Part shown: positions 17,873 to 27,637 of the stretch, piece after piece | How the letters are laid out: the number at the start of each line of letters is the position of its first letter | Position numbering within the stretch: position 1 is the stretch's first letter | Assembly (NCBI GenBank): GCA_018261655.1 | Contig: JAGTSG010000015.1 | Location: 1-34,041, forward strand | DNA: 34,041 nucleotides | From: Pseudomonadota bacterium | GTDB lineage: Bacteria; Pseudomonadota; Gammaproteobacteria; Steroidobacterales; Steroidobacteraceae | Direction: 5' to 3' | Notes under the pieces: model-generated | Database searches by the model: none | The model's input: the letters and a program-made list of their open reading frames with translations, nothing else | Told to the model about the DNA's origin: nothing | Made by a program: the position numbers and the translations under genes

Positions 17873-19132
17873 CATACTGGGGGGCCGCCGCGGACTGTGA
17901 CCTTTCTCCCAGCGCAGCGCCAACAGCAGGTCGCCGACGTTGGTCCCGGTATGCCCGGTGTGAACCAGGTCACCACTGGCCTCGAGAAACCGGCCGCTAT
18001 CGGCGCGTTCGAGGCAGGCCGCGGCGTCCAGGCCCGCGTCCCGGCCGCGCTCGATCGTGCCGCCATCGACCAGCGCCCCGGCATCGTCCGTATTGCCGTC
18101 CGTGCCATCGGTCCCGGCCGCGAGCAGCAGCCGGTCGCCGGTACCGGCCAGCGCCTCGGCGGCAGCGAGCGCCAGGTGCTGGTTTCGCCCGCCACGCCCC
18201 GGCCCGGGGGGCAGCACGACGGTCGTCTCGCCGCCCCACAGCCAGAGCCCCGGGGGCCCGCCGGCGAGGTGCTCGCAAACGGATCGTGCCACCTGGACGG
18301 CGGACCCCTCGAGCCGGCCCGCCGGGCGTTCGACCGGGAACCCGGCCGCCGACGCGGCCTGCGCCATGGCCTCGAGGGCCTCGTCGAGGCGTCCCACGCA
18401 GCGCAGCGGAACCGGGGGCGGCACGGGGGACTCGCCGGCGCCGCGCGTTAGCATGGCAGCCAGCCAGCCGGGCAGGCCCGCCGGGTCGAAGGTCGCCGCC
18501 GAGCGCGCCAGCAGTCCCGAGCCGACCACCGCCGGGTCGTCACCGGGCACATCGGAGAGGTAGTAGCCCTCGACGCGACAGTGCCCGACGCGCAGCAGCA
18601 GCCGGCCGTCTTTGAGCTGCGACAGGCGCCGTCGAACCGCGTTGACGCGCTCGATGGACTCGCCGGAGGACAGGGCCCAGGCGGACACGCGCCGCAGGTC
18701 GTCGAGCGACAGGCCTTCCGCCAGCGACTCCACCAGGCTCGAGGCGCCGCCGGACACGAGCAGCAGGACCGGCTGGCCGGGCCGCGCCTCGCGCGTGAAC
18801 TGCAGCGCGGCCGAGCCCGCCGCGAGGCTGCGCGAGTCGGGCACCGGGTGGCCGCCCACCAGGCAGCGCACCCGGGGGTCCTGCTGCAGGCCGGGCCCGA
18901 AGTGACCCTCCCGCGAGATGACCAGCGCGCGCTCGACCCGCGACCCGAGCGCGTCGATCGCGCCGACGGTCATCGCGTCGGCCGCCTTGCCTGCCGCGAG
19001 GATCCAGGCGCGGTCGAGGTCGTGCCGGCCGGCCAGCGCCGCGTGCATGCGGCGGCGGCCGTCCACCGCGGCCAGCCCGGTCTCCAGCAGATCAAGCAGG
19101 AAGTCGCGTCGCGCGTCGCGGGCAGGACGCAC
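17870..19132 (-). CDS. Glycerate 2-kinase (MOFRL / GckA-TtuD type)
   Basis: The enzyme phosphorylates D-glycerate to 2-phosphoglycerate, linking glyoxylate, hydroxypyruvate or tartrate breakdown (and the serine cycle where present) to glycolysis. The product is 420 residues, with the N-terminal domain AAGKAADAM, the glycine-rich LLVSGGASSLVE, and YYLSDVPGDDPAVVGSGL. The C-terminal MOFRL part is GGETTVVLPPGPGRGGRNQHLALAAA and AAGTDGTDGNTDDAGA. It starts with GTG 7 bases after the purF stop, so it is probably in the purF transcript. No glyoxylate carboligase, tartronate reductase or serine-cycle genes are in view, so the source of glycerate is unknown. Confidence 0.93.
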   Translation of the reverse strand: MRPARDARRDFLLDLLETGLAAVDGRRRMHAALAGRHDLDRAWILAAGKAADAMTVGAIDALGSRVERALVISREGHFGPGLQQDPRVRCLVGGHPVPDSRSLAAGSAALQFTREARPGQPVLLLVSGGASSLVESLAEGLSLDDLRRVSAWALSSGESIERVNAVRRRLSQLKDGRLLLRVGHCRVEGYYLSDVPGDDPAVVGSGLLARSAATFDPAGLPGWLAAMLTRGAGESPVPPPVPLRCVGRLDEALEAMAQAASAAGFPVERPAGRLEGSAVQVARSVCEHLAGGPPGLWLWGGETTVVLPPGPGRGGRNQHLALAAAEALAGTGDRLLLAAGTDGTDGNTDDAGALVDGGTIERGRDAGLDAAACLERADSGRFLEASGDLVHTGHTGTNVGDLLLALRWEKGHSPRRPPSM

Positions 19133-19139
19133 CGTGCCC

Positions 19140-20648
19140 TCAGACCGCGCGGATCACCCGGCCGGCCTGCGGGTCGTCGCGGCGCCGGGCCTTGACGTCG
19201 TCGGCGCGCTCGCGCACGAGGCGGCCGAGGTAGTCGGCAGTGACGTCGCCGGTGACGTACTCGCCCGAGAAGCAGGACGTGTCGAAGTCCTCGATCTGCG
19301 CGTTGTCGTGACGACAGGCTGCGATCAGGTCCTGCAGGTCCTGGTAGATGAGCCAGTCGGCGCCGATGATGCGGGCGACCTCGTCCTCGGACCGGCCCGC
19401 CGCGACCAGCTCGGAAGCGACGGGCATGTCGATGCCGTAGACGTTCGGGTAGCGCACCGGCGGCGCCGCCGAGGCGAAATAGACCTTGGCCGCACCCGCC
19501 TCGCGCGCCATCTCGATGATCTGCGCCGAGGTCGTGCCACGCACGATCGAGTCGTCCACCAGCAGCACGTTGCGGCCGCGGAACTCGAGGTCGATGGCGT
19601 TCAGCTTGCCGCGGACCGACTTCTCCCGCATCTCCTGGCCCGGCATGATGAACGTCCGCCCGATGTAGCGGTTCTTGACGAAGCCCTCACGGTACTTCAC
19701 GCCCAGCGCGGCGGCCATCTGCATCGCGCTCGTGCGGCTGGTGTCGGGAATCGGGATGACCACGTCGATGTCGTGGTCGGGCCGCAGCCGGCGGACCTTC
19801 TCGGCCAGGCGCTCGCCCATGCGCATCCGGGCCTTGTGCACCGAGATGTTGTCGATGATCGAGTCCGGGCGCGCGAAGTAGACGTACTCGAACACGCAGG
19901 GCGTGTGCCGGGCCGCGGGCGCGCACTGGTGCGTGTGCAGCCGCGCCTCCTGGTCGACGTAGACCGCCTCGCCCGGGTTGACGTCGCGCACCAGGCGGAA
20001 GCCGAGCATGTCGAGCGCCACGCTCTCCGAGGCGAGCATCCACTCGGTGCCGCGTGGCGACTCGCGGCGTCCCAGCACGAGCGGGCGAATCCCGTTCGGG
20101 TCGCGGAAGCCGACCACGCCGTGGCCGACCACCAGCGCGACCACGGCAAAGCCGCCGCGACAGCGGCGAAAGACGTTCTCGAGCGCCGCGAAGATGTCCT
20201 GCGGCGCGAATTTCCCGCCGGAGCGCTTCTGCAGCTCGCTGGCCAGGACGTTGAGCAGCACCTCCGAGTCCGAGCTGGTGTTGAGGTGGCGCCGGTCGTC
20301 GCGGACCAGCGACTCCGTCAGCTGCATGGCGTTGGTGAGGTTGCCGTTGTGGCCGAGGCCGATGCCGAAGGGCGAGTTGACGTAGAAGGGCTGCGCCTCG
20401 TCGGCCCGGTCGCAGCCTGCGGTGGGGTAGCGCACGTGCCCGATGCCGACGTTGCCCGCCAGCTGCAGCATGTGCCGCTGCTGGAATACGTCGCGCACGA
20501 GCCCGGCATCCTTGCGCGCAAACAGCTCTCCCTCGCGCACCGTCATGATGCCCGCAGCGTCCTGCCCGCGGTGCTGCAGCACCGTCAGGGCGTCATAGAT
20601 CCGCTGGTTGACCGGGGACTGGCCGACGATGCCAACGATGCCGCACAT
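19140..20648 (-). CDS. purF: Amidophosphoribosyltransferase
   Basis: The first committed step of purine synthesis: PRPP plus glutamine gives phosphoribosylamine. The product is 502 residues (E. coli 505). It begins MCGIVGIVG, so the N-terminal nucleophile cysteine is exposed simply by methionine removal, with no propeptide. The glutaminase part shows HRGQDAAGI and GHVRYPTAG. The PRTase part shows the PRPP loop [17 protein letters not shown]. The ATG follows a perfect GGAGGTGA at 5-base spacing inside the end of cvpA, 4 bases away. The cvpA-purF pair is conserved in gammaproteobacteria. Confidence 0.98.
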   Translation of the reverse strand: MCGIVGIVGQSPVNQRIYDALTVLQHRGQDAAGIMTVREGELFARKDAGLVRDVFQQRHMLQLAGNVGIGHVRYPTAGCDRADEAQPFYVNSPFGIGLGHNGNLTNAMQLTESLVRDDRRHLNTSSDSEVLLNVLASELQKRSGGKFAPQDIFAALENVFRRCRGGFAVVALVVGHGVVGFRDPNGIRPLVLGRRESPRGTEWMLASESVALDMLGFRLVRDVNPGEAVYVDQEARLHTHQCAPAARHTPCVFEYVYFARPDSIIDNISVHKARMRMGERLAEKVRRLRPDHDIDVVIPIPDTSRTSAMQMAAALGVKYREGFVKNRYIGRTFIMPGQEMREKSVRGKLNAIDLEFRGRNVLLVDDSIVRGTTSAQIIEMAREAGAAKVYFASAAPPVRYPNVYGIDMPVASELVAAGRSEDEVARIIGADWLIYQDLQDLIAACRHDNAQIEDFDTSCFSGEYVTGDVTADYLGRLVRERADDVKARRRDDPQAGRVIRAV

Positions 20649-20652
20649 CGGC

Positions 20653-21165
20653 TCACCTCCGGATCAGGTCGGCGGCCTCGTCGAGCAGCGGTTCTACGGC
20701 CGGCTCGGCATAACGTTCCAGCCAGGATCCGGCGTGTTCGGCATAGGGCATCAGGCGGGAGGACTTCCACCACCGCTCGCCGTCGAGGTCGAGCCCCTGC
20801 CCCACGATCACGAAGACGCCGATCATCACCAGGGCGCGGAACAGGCCGAACATCGCGCCGAGCAGGCGGTCGGTCACGGCCAGTCCGGTTGCGCGCGTCA
20901 CGAGGTAGCTGACCAGCGCGCCGATCGCCGACCCCACCAGCAGCACGAGGGCGAGCATCAGCACGCGCGCCACCCATTCGCGCAGGCCTGGCTGGGCGAG
21001 CGTGCCGCCGAGGTATGGATGGAGCAGGTCGGCGTAGTGCCAGGCGAGCCACAGGCCGATCAGCCAGACCAGCAACGCGATCCCTTCACGGACGAACCCG
21101 CGCATGACCCCGAGCATCAGCGAAACGACCAGGATCCCGATGAAGAGGTAATCGGCTCCGTTCAT
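20653..21165 (-). CDS. cvpA: CvpA family inner-membrane protein
   Basis: CvpA was first described as needed for colicin V production and later linked to purine metabolism and envelope stress; its molecular role is unsettled. The 170-residue product has four hydrophobic segments (about 4-24, 29-48, 64-88, 102-124). The early [23 protein letters not shown] is typical of the family (GxxRGFxRE). A charged C-terminal tail follows. GGGAG precedes the ATG by about 9 bases. It is directly upstream of purF and downstream of dedD, as in Pseudomonas. Confidence 0.93.
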   Translation of the reverse strand: MNGADYLFIGILVVSLMLGVMRGFVREGIALLVWLIGLWLAWHYADLLHPYLGGTLAQPGLREWVARVLMLALVLLVGSAIGALVSYLVTRATGLAVTDRLLGAMFGLFRALVMIGVFVIVGQGLDLDGERWWKSSRLMPYAEHAGSWLERYAEPAVEPLLDEAADLIRR

Positions 21166-21195
21166 GTGTCGCGGGCTCCCGATGAGGTGGCCGGG

Positions 21196-21201
21196 ATTCT
21201 A
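21196..21201 (-). promoter_or_regulatory. Candidate -10 box for cvpA-purF
   Basis: Minus-strand TAGAAT, about 30 bases before the cvpA ATG, in the 70-base gap after dedD. The same TAGAATCCCG string stands before prmB. The -35 is not clear. Confidence 0.35.
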
Positions 21202-21235
21202 ACCCATGCGTACCGGCCGGCGGGCGCCGGTCGCG

Positions 21236-21853
21236 TCACGGATGCGAAACGACGCTGGGCTTCATCCCTTCGGCCTGCAGGCGGGCTGCCAGTGCATCGG
21301 CCCGGTTGCGCTGCGGCTCGGGACCGACGCGTACGCGATAGAACACCCGCCCGTCGGCCCGGTGCTCGAGCACGAAGGCGGAATAGCCCTTGCCCCGGAG
21401 TTCGGCGACCATCTTCGCTGCGGCGTCCTGGCTGGACAGCGCGGCGACCTGCACGGCCCAGGCGCCACCCGGCATCGGGGAGGCCGGCACGACCTTCGGC
21501 CCGGACGCCGGTGGCGCCGCGGGTTCCGCCGCCTGAACCGCCGCCTGATCCGCCACGACCGCGGACCCGGCCTGCGGCGCCGGGCTGGCGATGGCTTCCG
21601 GCGCGGGCGGCGGCATGGCCACCGGGTCCTCGACGATGTCCGGCACGGACGCCGTCCCTACCGGCGCCTGCGTCCTCGACAGGTCGATTTCCACCACGCG
21701 GACCTCGCCGGCGGCGTCCGCCGCCGCGGACGGCGGCTCTCCTGCCGGCACCGGCTCGCGGGGCCCGCTCAACAGCGCCGGCACCACGAGCACCACCAGC
21801 ACGACCAGGATGGCGGCCCCGACCAGGCGTTCCTTGACGGCGTTGTCCATCAT
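21236..21853 (-). CDS. DedD-like SPOR-domain protein
   Basis: DedD-type proteins sit in the inner membrane and bind denuded septal peptidoglycan through a SPOR domain. From the ATG at 21853 the product is 205 residues: a short cytoplasmic start (MMDNAVKERLVGA), one membrane helix (about 12-29), a Pro/Ala-rich periplasmic linker (about 35-125), and the SPOR domain (about 130-205, AWAVQVAALSSQDAAAKMVAELRGKGYSAFV ending in FYRVRVGP). The second ATG at 21850 has better spacing to GGGAG and is equally possible. The place between folC and cvpA is the conserved dedD locus. A TAGAAT box overlaps the folC stop (21904-21909) and may drive it. Confidence 0.92.
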   Translation of the reverse strand: MMDNAVKERLVGAAILVVLVVLVVPALLSGPREPVPAGEPPSAAADAAGEVRVVEIDLSRTQAPVGTASVPDIVEDPVAMPPPAPEAIASPAPQAGSAVVADQAAVQAAEPAAPPASGPKVVPASPMPGGAWAVQVAALSSQDAAAKMVAELRGKGYSAFVLEHRADGRVFYRVRVGPEPQRNRADALAARLQAEGMKPSVVSHP

Positions 21854-21906
21854 CGGGCTCCCGGACCGCGGTCCAGGCAGTTCCTCAGCTTGGGCGGTCA
21901 CCCATT

Positions 21907-23196
21907 CTAGCCTTCCGCGGCATCGAGGCCGAGCCATTCGAGCGCGGGGCCCACCGTGTGGAACGAACCGAAGACGACGACGCGATCGCCGTCGCGCGCG
22001 AGGTCGCGGGCCAGGGCAAGGCCGCCGGCCACGTCGGCGGCCTGCTGCACGGACTTGCCGATCGCCTGCCCGAGGCGCCCGGCCAGCGCCGCAGCGTCGA
22101 GCGCCCGCGGGCCACCGACGCCGACGGCGATCCATTCGTCCACCCCGGGCGACATCTCGCGCGCCACGCCGGCCACATCCTTGTCGGCGAGCATCCCGCA
22201 GACCGCCAGCGTCCGGCCCCGGCATGACCGCATTGCGAGGCTGCGGGCGAGCACGCGGGCCGCGTCCCGGTTGTGGGCGACGTCGAGGATCCACTCGGGC
22301 GGCCCCGGGACGACCTGGAACCGGCCGGCGAGCCGCGCGCGGGCGAGCCCGGACTTCACCGCGTCGTCGGGAACCAGCAGGCCGGGCTCGGCCGCCTCGA
22401 GCACCGCCAGCGCGGTGGCCGCATTGCCGAGCTGGGCCGCGCCGCCGATCGCAGGCAGCGGCAGTTCGGCGCGCCGCGATCCGGTCCCTACGTAGTCCCA
22501 GCCGTCGGGCCGCTCGACGAAGTCGAAGTCGATGCCCAGCCGCCTGAGCCGGGCGCCGACCGCCGAGGCCACGGCGGCCACGGACCACGGCATCTGCCGG
22601 TCGCCAAACACGGCCGGGCGGCCCTGGCGGAAGATCCCGGCCTTCTCGCGGCCGATCTCGTCGACGGTGTCGCCCAGCCACTCGCAATGGTCGAGCGCAA
22701 CGGAGACCACCGCCGCGACGTCCGCGTCGACCGCGTTCACCGCGTCCAGCCGGCCACCGAGGCCGACCTCGAGCACCGCCACGTCGAGACCGGCGCCCTC
22801 GAGGATCGAGAAGGCGGCCAGCGCATTCCACTCGAAGAAGGTCAGGCTGGTTTCGCCGCGGGCCGCGTCGATGCGCGCGAAGGCCGCGACGAGGTCCGCA
22901 TCGTCAACCGGCCGGCCGCCGATGCGGATGCGCTCGTTGTACCGGACCAGGTGGGGCGAGGTGAAGCATCCCGCTGCGAAACCCGCCTGGCGCAGGATCG
23001 CATCGAGATAGGCCACGACCGATCCCTTGCCGTTGGTGCCGCCGACGGTGAGCACGATGCCGGCCGGTCGCCCGAGCCCCATCCGTCCGAGCACGTGGTG
23101 GACGCGCTCGAGGCCCAGGTCGATGGCCTTCGGATGCAGCGACTGCTGCCAGTCGAGCCAGTCCTGCAGCGATTCGAATCGCAAGCCCGGGCTCAC
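21907..23196 (-). CDS. folC: Folylpolyglutamate synthase / dihydrofolate synthase
   Basis: FolC adds glutamate to dihydropteroate and to reduced folates, making and retaining the cofactors used by FolD and Fhs. The product is 429 residues (E. coli 422). The P-loop is [11 protein letters not shown] (about 46-56). Other motifs are [46 protein letters not shown] and the Mur-ligase-like [12 protein letters not shown]. The GTG start overlaps the accD stop by four bases (GTGA), so translation is coupled. The accD-folC-dedD order is the gammaproteobacterial standard. Confidence 0.97.
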   Translation of the reverse strand: MSPGLRFESLQDWLDWQQSLHPKAIDLGLERVHHVLGRMGLGRPAGIVLTVGGTNGKGSVVAYLDAILRQAGFAAGCFTSPHLVRYNERIRIGGRPVDDADLVAAFARIDAARGETSLTFFEWNALAAFSILEGAGLDVAVLEVGLGGRLDAVNAVDADVAAVVSVALDHCEWLGDTVDEIGREKAGIFRQGRPAVFGDRQMPWSVAAVASAVGARLRRLGIDFDFVERPDGWDYVGTGSRRAELPLPAIGGAAQLGNAATALAVLEAAEPGLLVPDDAVKSGLARARLAGRFQVVPGPPEWILDVAHNRDAARVLARSLAMRSCRGRTLAVCGMLADKDVAGVAREMSPGVDEWIAVGVGGPRALDAAALAGRLGQAIGKSVQQAADVAGGLALARDLARDGDRVVVFGSFHTVGPALEWLGLDAAEG

Positions 23197-24056
23197 TCGC
23201 GGGCCGGCGGGACCTTCATCAGGATCGCCAGCAGTCCGGCAATCCGGTCGCGCAGGTCGCGTCGGTCGACGATCATGTCGATGGCGCCGTGCTCCAGCAG
23301 GAACTCGCTGCGCTGGAAGCCCTCGGGCAGCGTCTCGCGCACCGTCTGTGCGATGACCCGCGGGCCGGCGAAGCCGATCAGCGCCTTGGGCTCGGCGATG
23401 TTGACGTCACCTAACATCGCGAGGCTCGCCGAGACGCCGCCGGTGGTCGGGTCCGTCAGCACCGAGACGAAGGGCAACCGCTCGCGGGCGAGCGCGGCCA
23501 GGGAGGCGCTGGTCTTCGCCATCTGCATCAGCGAGAGCAGCCCTTCCTGCATGCGCGCGCCGCCGCTCGAGGAAAAGCACACCAGCGGTGTGCGGTGACG
23601 GATGCAGTGCTCGACCGCCTGCACGAAGCGCTCGCCGACGACCGAGCCCATGGAGCCGCCGAGGAAGGCAAACTCGAAGGCCGCGGCGACGACGTCCATG
23701 CCCTTGAGGCGCCCGGCCATGACGACCAGCGCGTCGCTCTCGCCGGTGCCTTTCTGCGCGGCCGTGAGGCGGTCCCGGTAACGCTTGGTGTCGCGGAACT
23801 TGAGCGGGTCCTCGGGCGACACATTCGCCGCCAGCTCGGTGCCGCTGTCGGGGTCGAGGAAGCGGACCAGCCGGTCGCGCGCGCCGATCCGCATGTGGTG
23901 CGAGCACTTGGGGCAGACTTGCAGGTTGCGCTCCACCTCGGGACGGTAGAGCACGGCGTCGCAGGTCGGGCACTTCATCCACAGCCCTTCCGGCACCGAA
24001 CGCGTGCGGCGCTCGGTCTTGATCCGCGACGGGATGATCTTCTCGAACCAGGTCAT
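23193..24056 (-). CDS. accD: Acetyl-CoA carboxylase carboxyltransferase subunit beta
   Basis: With AccA it moves the carboxyl group from biotin to acetyl-CoA, giving malonyl-CoA for fatty-acid synthesis. The product is 287 residues. The N-terminal zinc ribbon has C29, C32, C48 and C51. The crotonase-like core shows [43 protein letters not shown] and GFAGPRVI. It starts 19 bases after truA. In Pseudomonas and Xanthomonas trpF (and sometimes trpBA) lies between truA and accD; here there is no room for it. Confidence 0.98.
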   Translation of the reverse strand: MTWFEKIIPSRIKTERRTRSVPEGLWMKCPTCDAVLYRPEVERNLQVCPKCSHHMRIGARDRLVRFLDPDSGTELAANVSPEDPLKFRDTKRYRDRLTAAQKGTGESDALVVMAGRLKGMDVVAAAFEFAFLGGSMGSVVGERFVQAVEHCIRHRTPLVCFSSSGGARMQEGLLSLMQMAKTSASLAALARERLPFVSVLTDPTTGGVSASLAMLGDVNIAEPKALIGFAGPRVIAQTVRETLPEGFQRSEFLLEHGAIDMIVDRRDLRDRIAGLLAILMKVPPARE

Positions 24057-24075
24057 AGCGCCTCGCGCCCGGCGG

Positions 24076-24891
24076 TCATGCGCCGGCGATCATGGCCGAC
24101 GCGGCGGGATCCGCAGCCGGCAGGCCGAAGTGGCGAGGATACTCGATACGCAGGAAGTACAGCCCCCCGGCCGGCGCGGTGATCCCGGCCGCGCGGCGGT
24201 CCCGGCCGGCGAGCGCCTCGGCGACCCACGCACGCGGCCGGTCGCCGCGGCCCACGGCAATCAGGGTGCCGGCGATGTTGCGCACCATGTGGTGCAGGAA
24301 GGCGTTGGCGGTGACCTCGATCGTCACGCGGTCCGCGTCGCGGCCGACGGCAATGCGGTCCAGCCGCCGCACGGCGGTCCGGGACTGGCACTCCGAGGCG
24401 CGAAACGCCGAGAAATCGTGCTCGCCCAGCAGGCACTGCGCGGCGTCGTGCATTGCGGCCTCGTCGAGCGGCTCGTGGACCCAGCACGCGCGCTGCCGCG
24501 CCAGCGCGGGCCGCACGGCGCGGTTCTGGATCACGTAGCGATAGCTGCGCGCGAGCGCGGAGTGGCGGGCGTGAAACTCCCCGGGCACCTGGACGGCCCA
24601 CAGGACGGCGATGTCGGGAGGCAGGGCGGTGTTGGCGCCGAGCGCCCAGCCGCGCATGGAGCGCCGGGCGGTCGAGTCGAAGTGGGCCACCTGGCCGAGC
24701 GCGTGCACGCCCGCGTCGGTCCGGCCGCCGCAGGTGGCCTCGACCGGATGGTCGGCGACCGCACCGAGGGCGCGTTCGACCTCGGCCTGGACGGAGGGGG
24801 CATCCGCCTGCCGTTGCCATCCGGCAAAACGGCGGCCGTCGTACTCGATGCCGACGGCGATGCGCTGCTGCACCGGGTCGCGGGTGTTCAT
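24076..24891 (-). CDS. truA: tRNA pseudouridine(38-40) synthase
   Basis: TruA converts uridines 38-40 in the anticodon arm to pseudouridine. The product is 271 residues (E. coli 270). The catalytic aspartate is D59 in [10 protein letters not shown]. Further family motifs are [37 protein letters not shown] and [15 protein letters not shown]. It starts 43 bases after fimV, the conserved order. Together with MiaE it is one of two anticodon-arm modification enzymes in the window. Confidence 0.98.
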   Translation of the reverse strand: MNTRDPVQQRIAVGIEYDGRRFAGWQRQADAPSVQAEVERALGAVADHPVEATCGGRTDAGVHALGQVAHFDSTARRSMRGWALGANTALPPDIAVLWAVQVPGEFHARHSALARSYRYVIQNRAVRPALARQRACWVHEPLDEAAMHDAAQCLLGEHDFSAFRASECQSRTAVRRLDRIAVGRDADRVTIEVTANAFLHHMVRNIAGTLIAVGRGDRPRAWVAEALAGRDRRAAGITAPAGGLYFLRIEYPRHFGLPAADPAASAMIAGA

Positions 24892-24934
24892 CCGCGCGTG
24901 GGACCGCCGTGGACGGCGAGTCGCAGCCGGGCGA

Positions 24935-27502
24935 TCAGGCGCCGGGCAACGAGTCGAGCAGGCGCTTCGCCTCCTGCTTCTGGGACGCGCTGCCCTCCTT
25001 GAGGACCTCCTCGAGGATGCTGCGTGCGCCGTCCGGGTCGCCCATGTCCACGTAGGCCCGCGCCAGGTCGAGCTTGGTGCCGACCTCCGACATCGTCACC
25101 GGCTCGAGCTCCGACATCTGCGGCAGCTCGTCGAGCGAGATCTGCTCGGTCGCGGTGAACTCGCCCGCCTTGTCCTCGAAGGCGCGGCCCACGTCCACGA
25201 TCTGCGTAACTTCCTCCGTGCCGGCCGCCGACACTTCGGGCGACAGCTCGGTCAGGTCGAAGTCCATGCCCGCCTCGCCCGCCGGCATCCGGCGGGTCGC
25301 CTCGTCCGCAGGCGCGATCCGCGTGACATCGTCCTCCGGGGCGTCGCCCGACAGGGCGTCCAGGTCCCCGAGATCGATGCCGAGGTCGTCCATGGCCAGC
25401 TCGGCGGTCGCATCCGGCGACACCGGCTGCATCTGCGTGGCTTCCATGGTCGGCATCTCGGCGGTGTCGTCGCCGACGCGCGGCATCTTCGCCGTGGGCA
25501 TCTCTGCCGTCTTCGCGCCCGGCTGCAGCATCTCGACCGTCGGCGCCGATCCCTGGGAGTCGAGGTCGAAATCCAGGACCTCGGCCTCGCCGGTCTCCGC
25601 CTCGGAATCCGACGCCTCCAGCGCCTCGCCCAGATCGAGGTCGATGCCATCCTCGCCGCCCGGGGGCGTCAGCAGCTCCAGGTCGACGAGGCTGTCGCCA
25701 CCCTCGAGGTTCAGGTCCAGGCCGCCGCCTGCGGCAGCACCTTCGAACAACGGATCTTCCGGCGCCAGCTGGCGACCCATGATCAGCACGCGGTCCCAGT
25801 CGGCCGCGTCGCCGTCACCGCGCCTCGACGCGGCCTTGCGCGCGGCCTCGAGGAAATGCGCCTTGTCGCCCGAGACGAAGAAGATCTCGAGCAACTTCAG
25901 CTCGTAGTCGCGGCGGCCGGGTTCCCGCTCCAGCCCGAGCCGGATGATGTCGGCGGCCTGGTCATACAGGCCGTAGGCCATGTGGAAGTCCGCCTCGGCC
26001 AGCGGATCGCCCTTGTCGAGGTCGGTCGCCGCTTCGCTGCTGAGCGTGTCCTCGAAGGAGACGCCGAGGTCCCGCGCCGTCCGGCCCGACGGCGGGAGCG
26101 TCGACGTGCGGAAGTCCTCGAGTTCCTGTTCCTCGGTCGTGGTGCCGACCACCATGCCCGTTCCGGACAGCGCGCGCAGGCGCTGCGTCTCCGACGGGAC
26201 GGGGGCGGAAACCGGCGGTTCGAAGCTGCGGATCGAGTCGTCGAACTCCTCCTCGCGGCGCCGGCGCACGAAGCCATAGGCCAGGCCGCCGCCGAGCAGC
26301 AACACGGCTGCACCGAGCACGTACTGCCAGTTGTCCGTCAGGCTGTCGACGAAGGACCGTTCCGGCTCGGTCTCCTGGGGGGCCGCTTCCGCGGGCGCGG
26401 GTTCAGGTGGTGCCGGGGCTTCGGCCGGGGCCGGTTCGGCCGGCGCGGCTGGCGCCGGGGCCGCCGCTTCAGGCTCCGCGGCTGGCGCCTCGGCCGGCGC
26501 CTGGGCAGCCGCGGCTTCCTGTGCCGCCTGCTGCTGGAGTTGCGCCAGCTCCTGGCTCTTCAGTTCGAGCAGCCGGCGGGACTCCTCGATCTCGCGATTC
26601 AACTGCTCGATGCGCCCGGCCGCATCGGTGGTGGCCGGCTCGGGTTGCGCGGCGGCCGGCGCCGACTCGGTCGGCGTGACCAGCCTGAGCCGCGCGGGCT
26701 CCTGCGCGGGCTGCTCGCCGCGCCACGCCGCCGTCTGCCGGCCGATCTCGCTCGCCGCTTCACCGGCGCCGACCTCGGCCAGCGACTCCGGCCCCGGGAC
26801 CCGCAGGATCGCGCCGGAGCGCAGCACGTTGATGTTGCCGCCGAATGCCTCCGGGTTGGCCCGGTACATCGCGATCATCATCCGGTTGGTTTCGCTGCGG
26901 CCGCCGCCGCTGAACTGCGAGGCAACGCCGTACAGCGTATCGCCCCGCTGCACGCGGTACGTCGATGGGGTCTCGCCCGAGGGCGCCGCCGGCTGCGCCG
27001 CCGCGACAGCCTCGGCCGGCGCCGCGGCGGGCGCAGGAGCGGCTGCCGGTTCCTGGCGCGCCGTCCGCGGCGCCGCCACCGGCGCGGGCGGCGCGGCTTC
27101 CTGAGGGGCGAACACGGGCGGATCGAGCAGCACCGTGTACTCGCGCAGCAGGCGGCCACGCGGCCAGGTGACCTCAACCACGAACGTGACGAACGGCTCG
27201 CTGATGGGTGCCGCCGAACTCACCAGCAGGACGTTGCGCCCGTCGCGCCCGCGGCCGACGGAAAACTGCACGGTATCGAGGTAGGCCGGGCGGTCGAGCC
27301 CGAGGCGCTGGAACAGTTCGCGCGACGCCAGCTGGGCGGACAGCGAGCCGAGTTCGTCGCTCGTCGGCGCGACCAGCTCGATCTCTGCGGAAAGCGGCTC
27401 ATTCAGGGCCGAGCCGAGGCGAATGTCGCCGAGACCCAGTGAGAAAGCGGCCTGCGGCGCGAGCAAAAGCGCCGACACTGCGGCGCGAAGTTTCCAGCTC
27501 AT
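24935..27502 (-). CDS. fimV: FimV-like peptidoglycan-binding polar hub protein
   Basis: FimV/TspA organises the cell pole and promotes type IV pilus secretin assembly and twitching in Pseudomonas. The 855-residue product has a signal peptide (about 1-21), a periplasmic N-terminal FimV domain (LGLGDIRLGSALNEPLSAEIEL, 22-130), a Pro/Ala linker, a LysM domain (about 181-236, YRVQRGDTLYGVASQF), a coiled coil (about 294-330), an Ala/Pro/Glu repeat (331-378) and one membrane helix (391-412). A long acidic cytoplasmic region with helical repeats follows, ending in the FimV C-terminal TPR-like domain (about 795-855). The ATG at 27502 follows GGGAG at 5 bases. The fimV-truA pairing supports the name. 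No pilus genes are in view. Confidence 0.94.
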   Translation of the reverse strand: MSWKLRAAVSALLLAPQAAFSLGLGDIRLGSALNEPLSAEIELVAPTSDELGSLSAQLASRELFQRLGLDRPAYLDTVQFSVGRGRDGRNVLLVSSAAPISEPFVTFVVEVTWPRGRLLREYTVLLDPPVFAPQEAAPPAPVAAPRTARQEPAAAPAPAAAPAEAVAAAQPAAPSGETPSTYRVQRGDTLYGVASQFSGGGRSETNRMMIAMYRANPEAFGGNINVLRSGAILRVPGPESLAEVGAGEAASEIGRQTAAWRGEQPAQEPARLRLVTPTESAPAAAQPEPATTDAAGRIEQLNREIEESRRLLELKSQELAQLQQQAAQEAAAAQAPAEAPAAEPEAAAPAPAAPAEPAPAEAPAPPEPAPAEAAPQETEPERSFVDSLTDNWQYVLGAAVLLLGGGLAYGFVRRRREEEFDDSIRSFEPPVSAPVPSETQRLRALSGTGMVVGTTTEEQELEDFRTSTLPPSGRTARDLGVSFEDTLSSEAATDLDKGDPLAEADFHMAYGLYDQAADIIRLGLEREPGRRDYELKLLEIFFVSGDKAHFLEAARKAASRRGDGDAADWDRVLIMGRQLAPEDPLFEGAAAGGGLDLNLEGGDSLVDLELLTPPGGEDGIDLDLGEALEASDSEAETGEAEVLDFDLDSQGSAPTVEMLQPGAKTAEMPTAKMPRVGDDTAEMPTMEATQMQPVSPDATAELAMDDLGIDLGDLDALSGDAPEDDVTRIAPADEATRRMPAGEAGMDFDLTELSPEVSAAGTEEVTQIVDVGRAFEDKAGEFTATEQISLDELPQMSELEPVTMSEVGTKLDLARAYVDMGDPDGARSILEEVLKEGSASQKQEAKRLLDSLPGA

Positions 27503-27560
27503 CGTGGCTCCCGAACGGACATCGCCCGACCCCAAGAATGGTCCCGGACAGGCCAAACCG

Positions 27561-27578
27561 TTGTGAAATCAATCACAA
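27561..27578. promoter_or_regulatory. CRP/Vfr-type operator in the fimV leader
   Basis: TTGTGA-N6-TCACAA is a perfect inverted repeat containing the full CRP core TGTGA-N6-TCACA, and it is conspicuous as an AT-rich site in GC-rich DNA. Its centre (27569.5) lies 67 bases before the fimV ATG. Relative to the promoter at 27595-27623 it falls inside the early transcript. Relative to a weaker downstream -10 (CATTCT, 27535-27540) it would be centred near -41.5, the class II activator position. Confidence 0.6.
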
Positions 27579-27594
27579 GTCCCTGATCCAGCGG

Positions 27595-27623
27595 ACTATA
27601 GCCTACCCTCGTCCATTTACCAA
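27595..27623 (-). promoter_or_regulatory. Sigma-70 promoter for fimV-truA-accD
   Basis: Minus-strand TTGGTA (27618-27623), a 17-base spacer, then TATAGT (27595-27600, 5 of 6). The inferred start is about 85 bases before the fimV ATG. It lies in the 135-base gap after the MFS gene, which otherwise holds only the CRP-type palindrome. Confidence 0.6.
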
Positions 27624-27637
27624 AATCTGGCCGGGCG

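Noticed and set aside
27561-27578. FNR box at the fimV palindrome
   Set aside because: The FNR core TTGAT-N4-ATCAA is not formed. The symmetry fits TGTGA-N6-TCACA, i.e. the CRP type.
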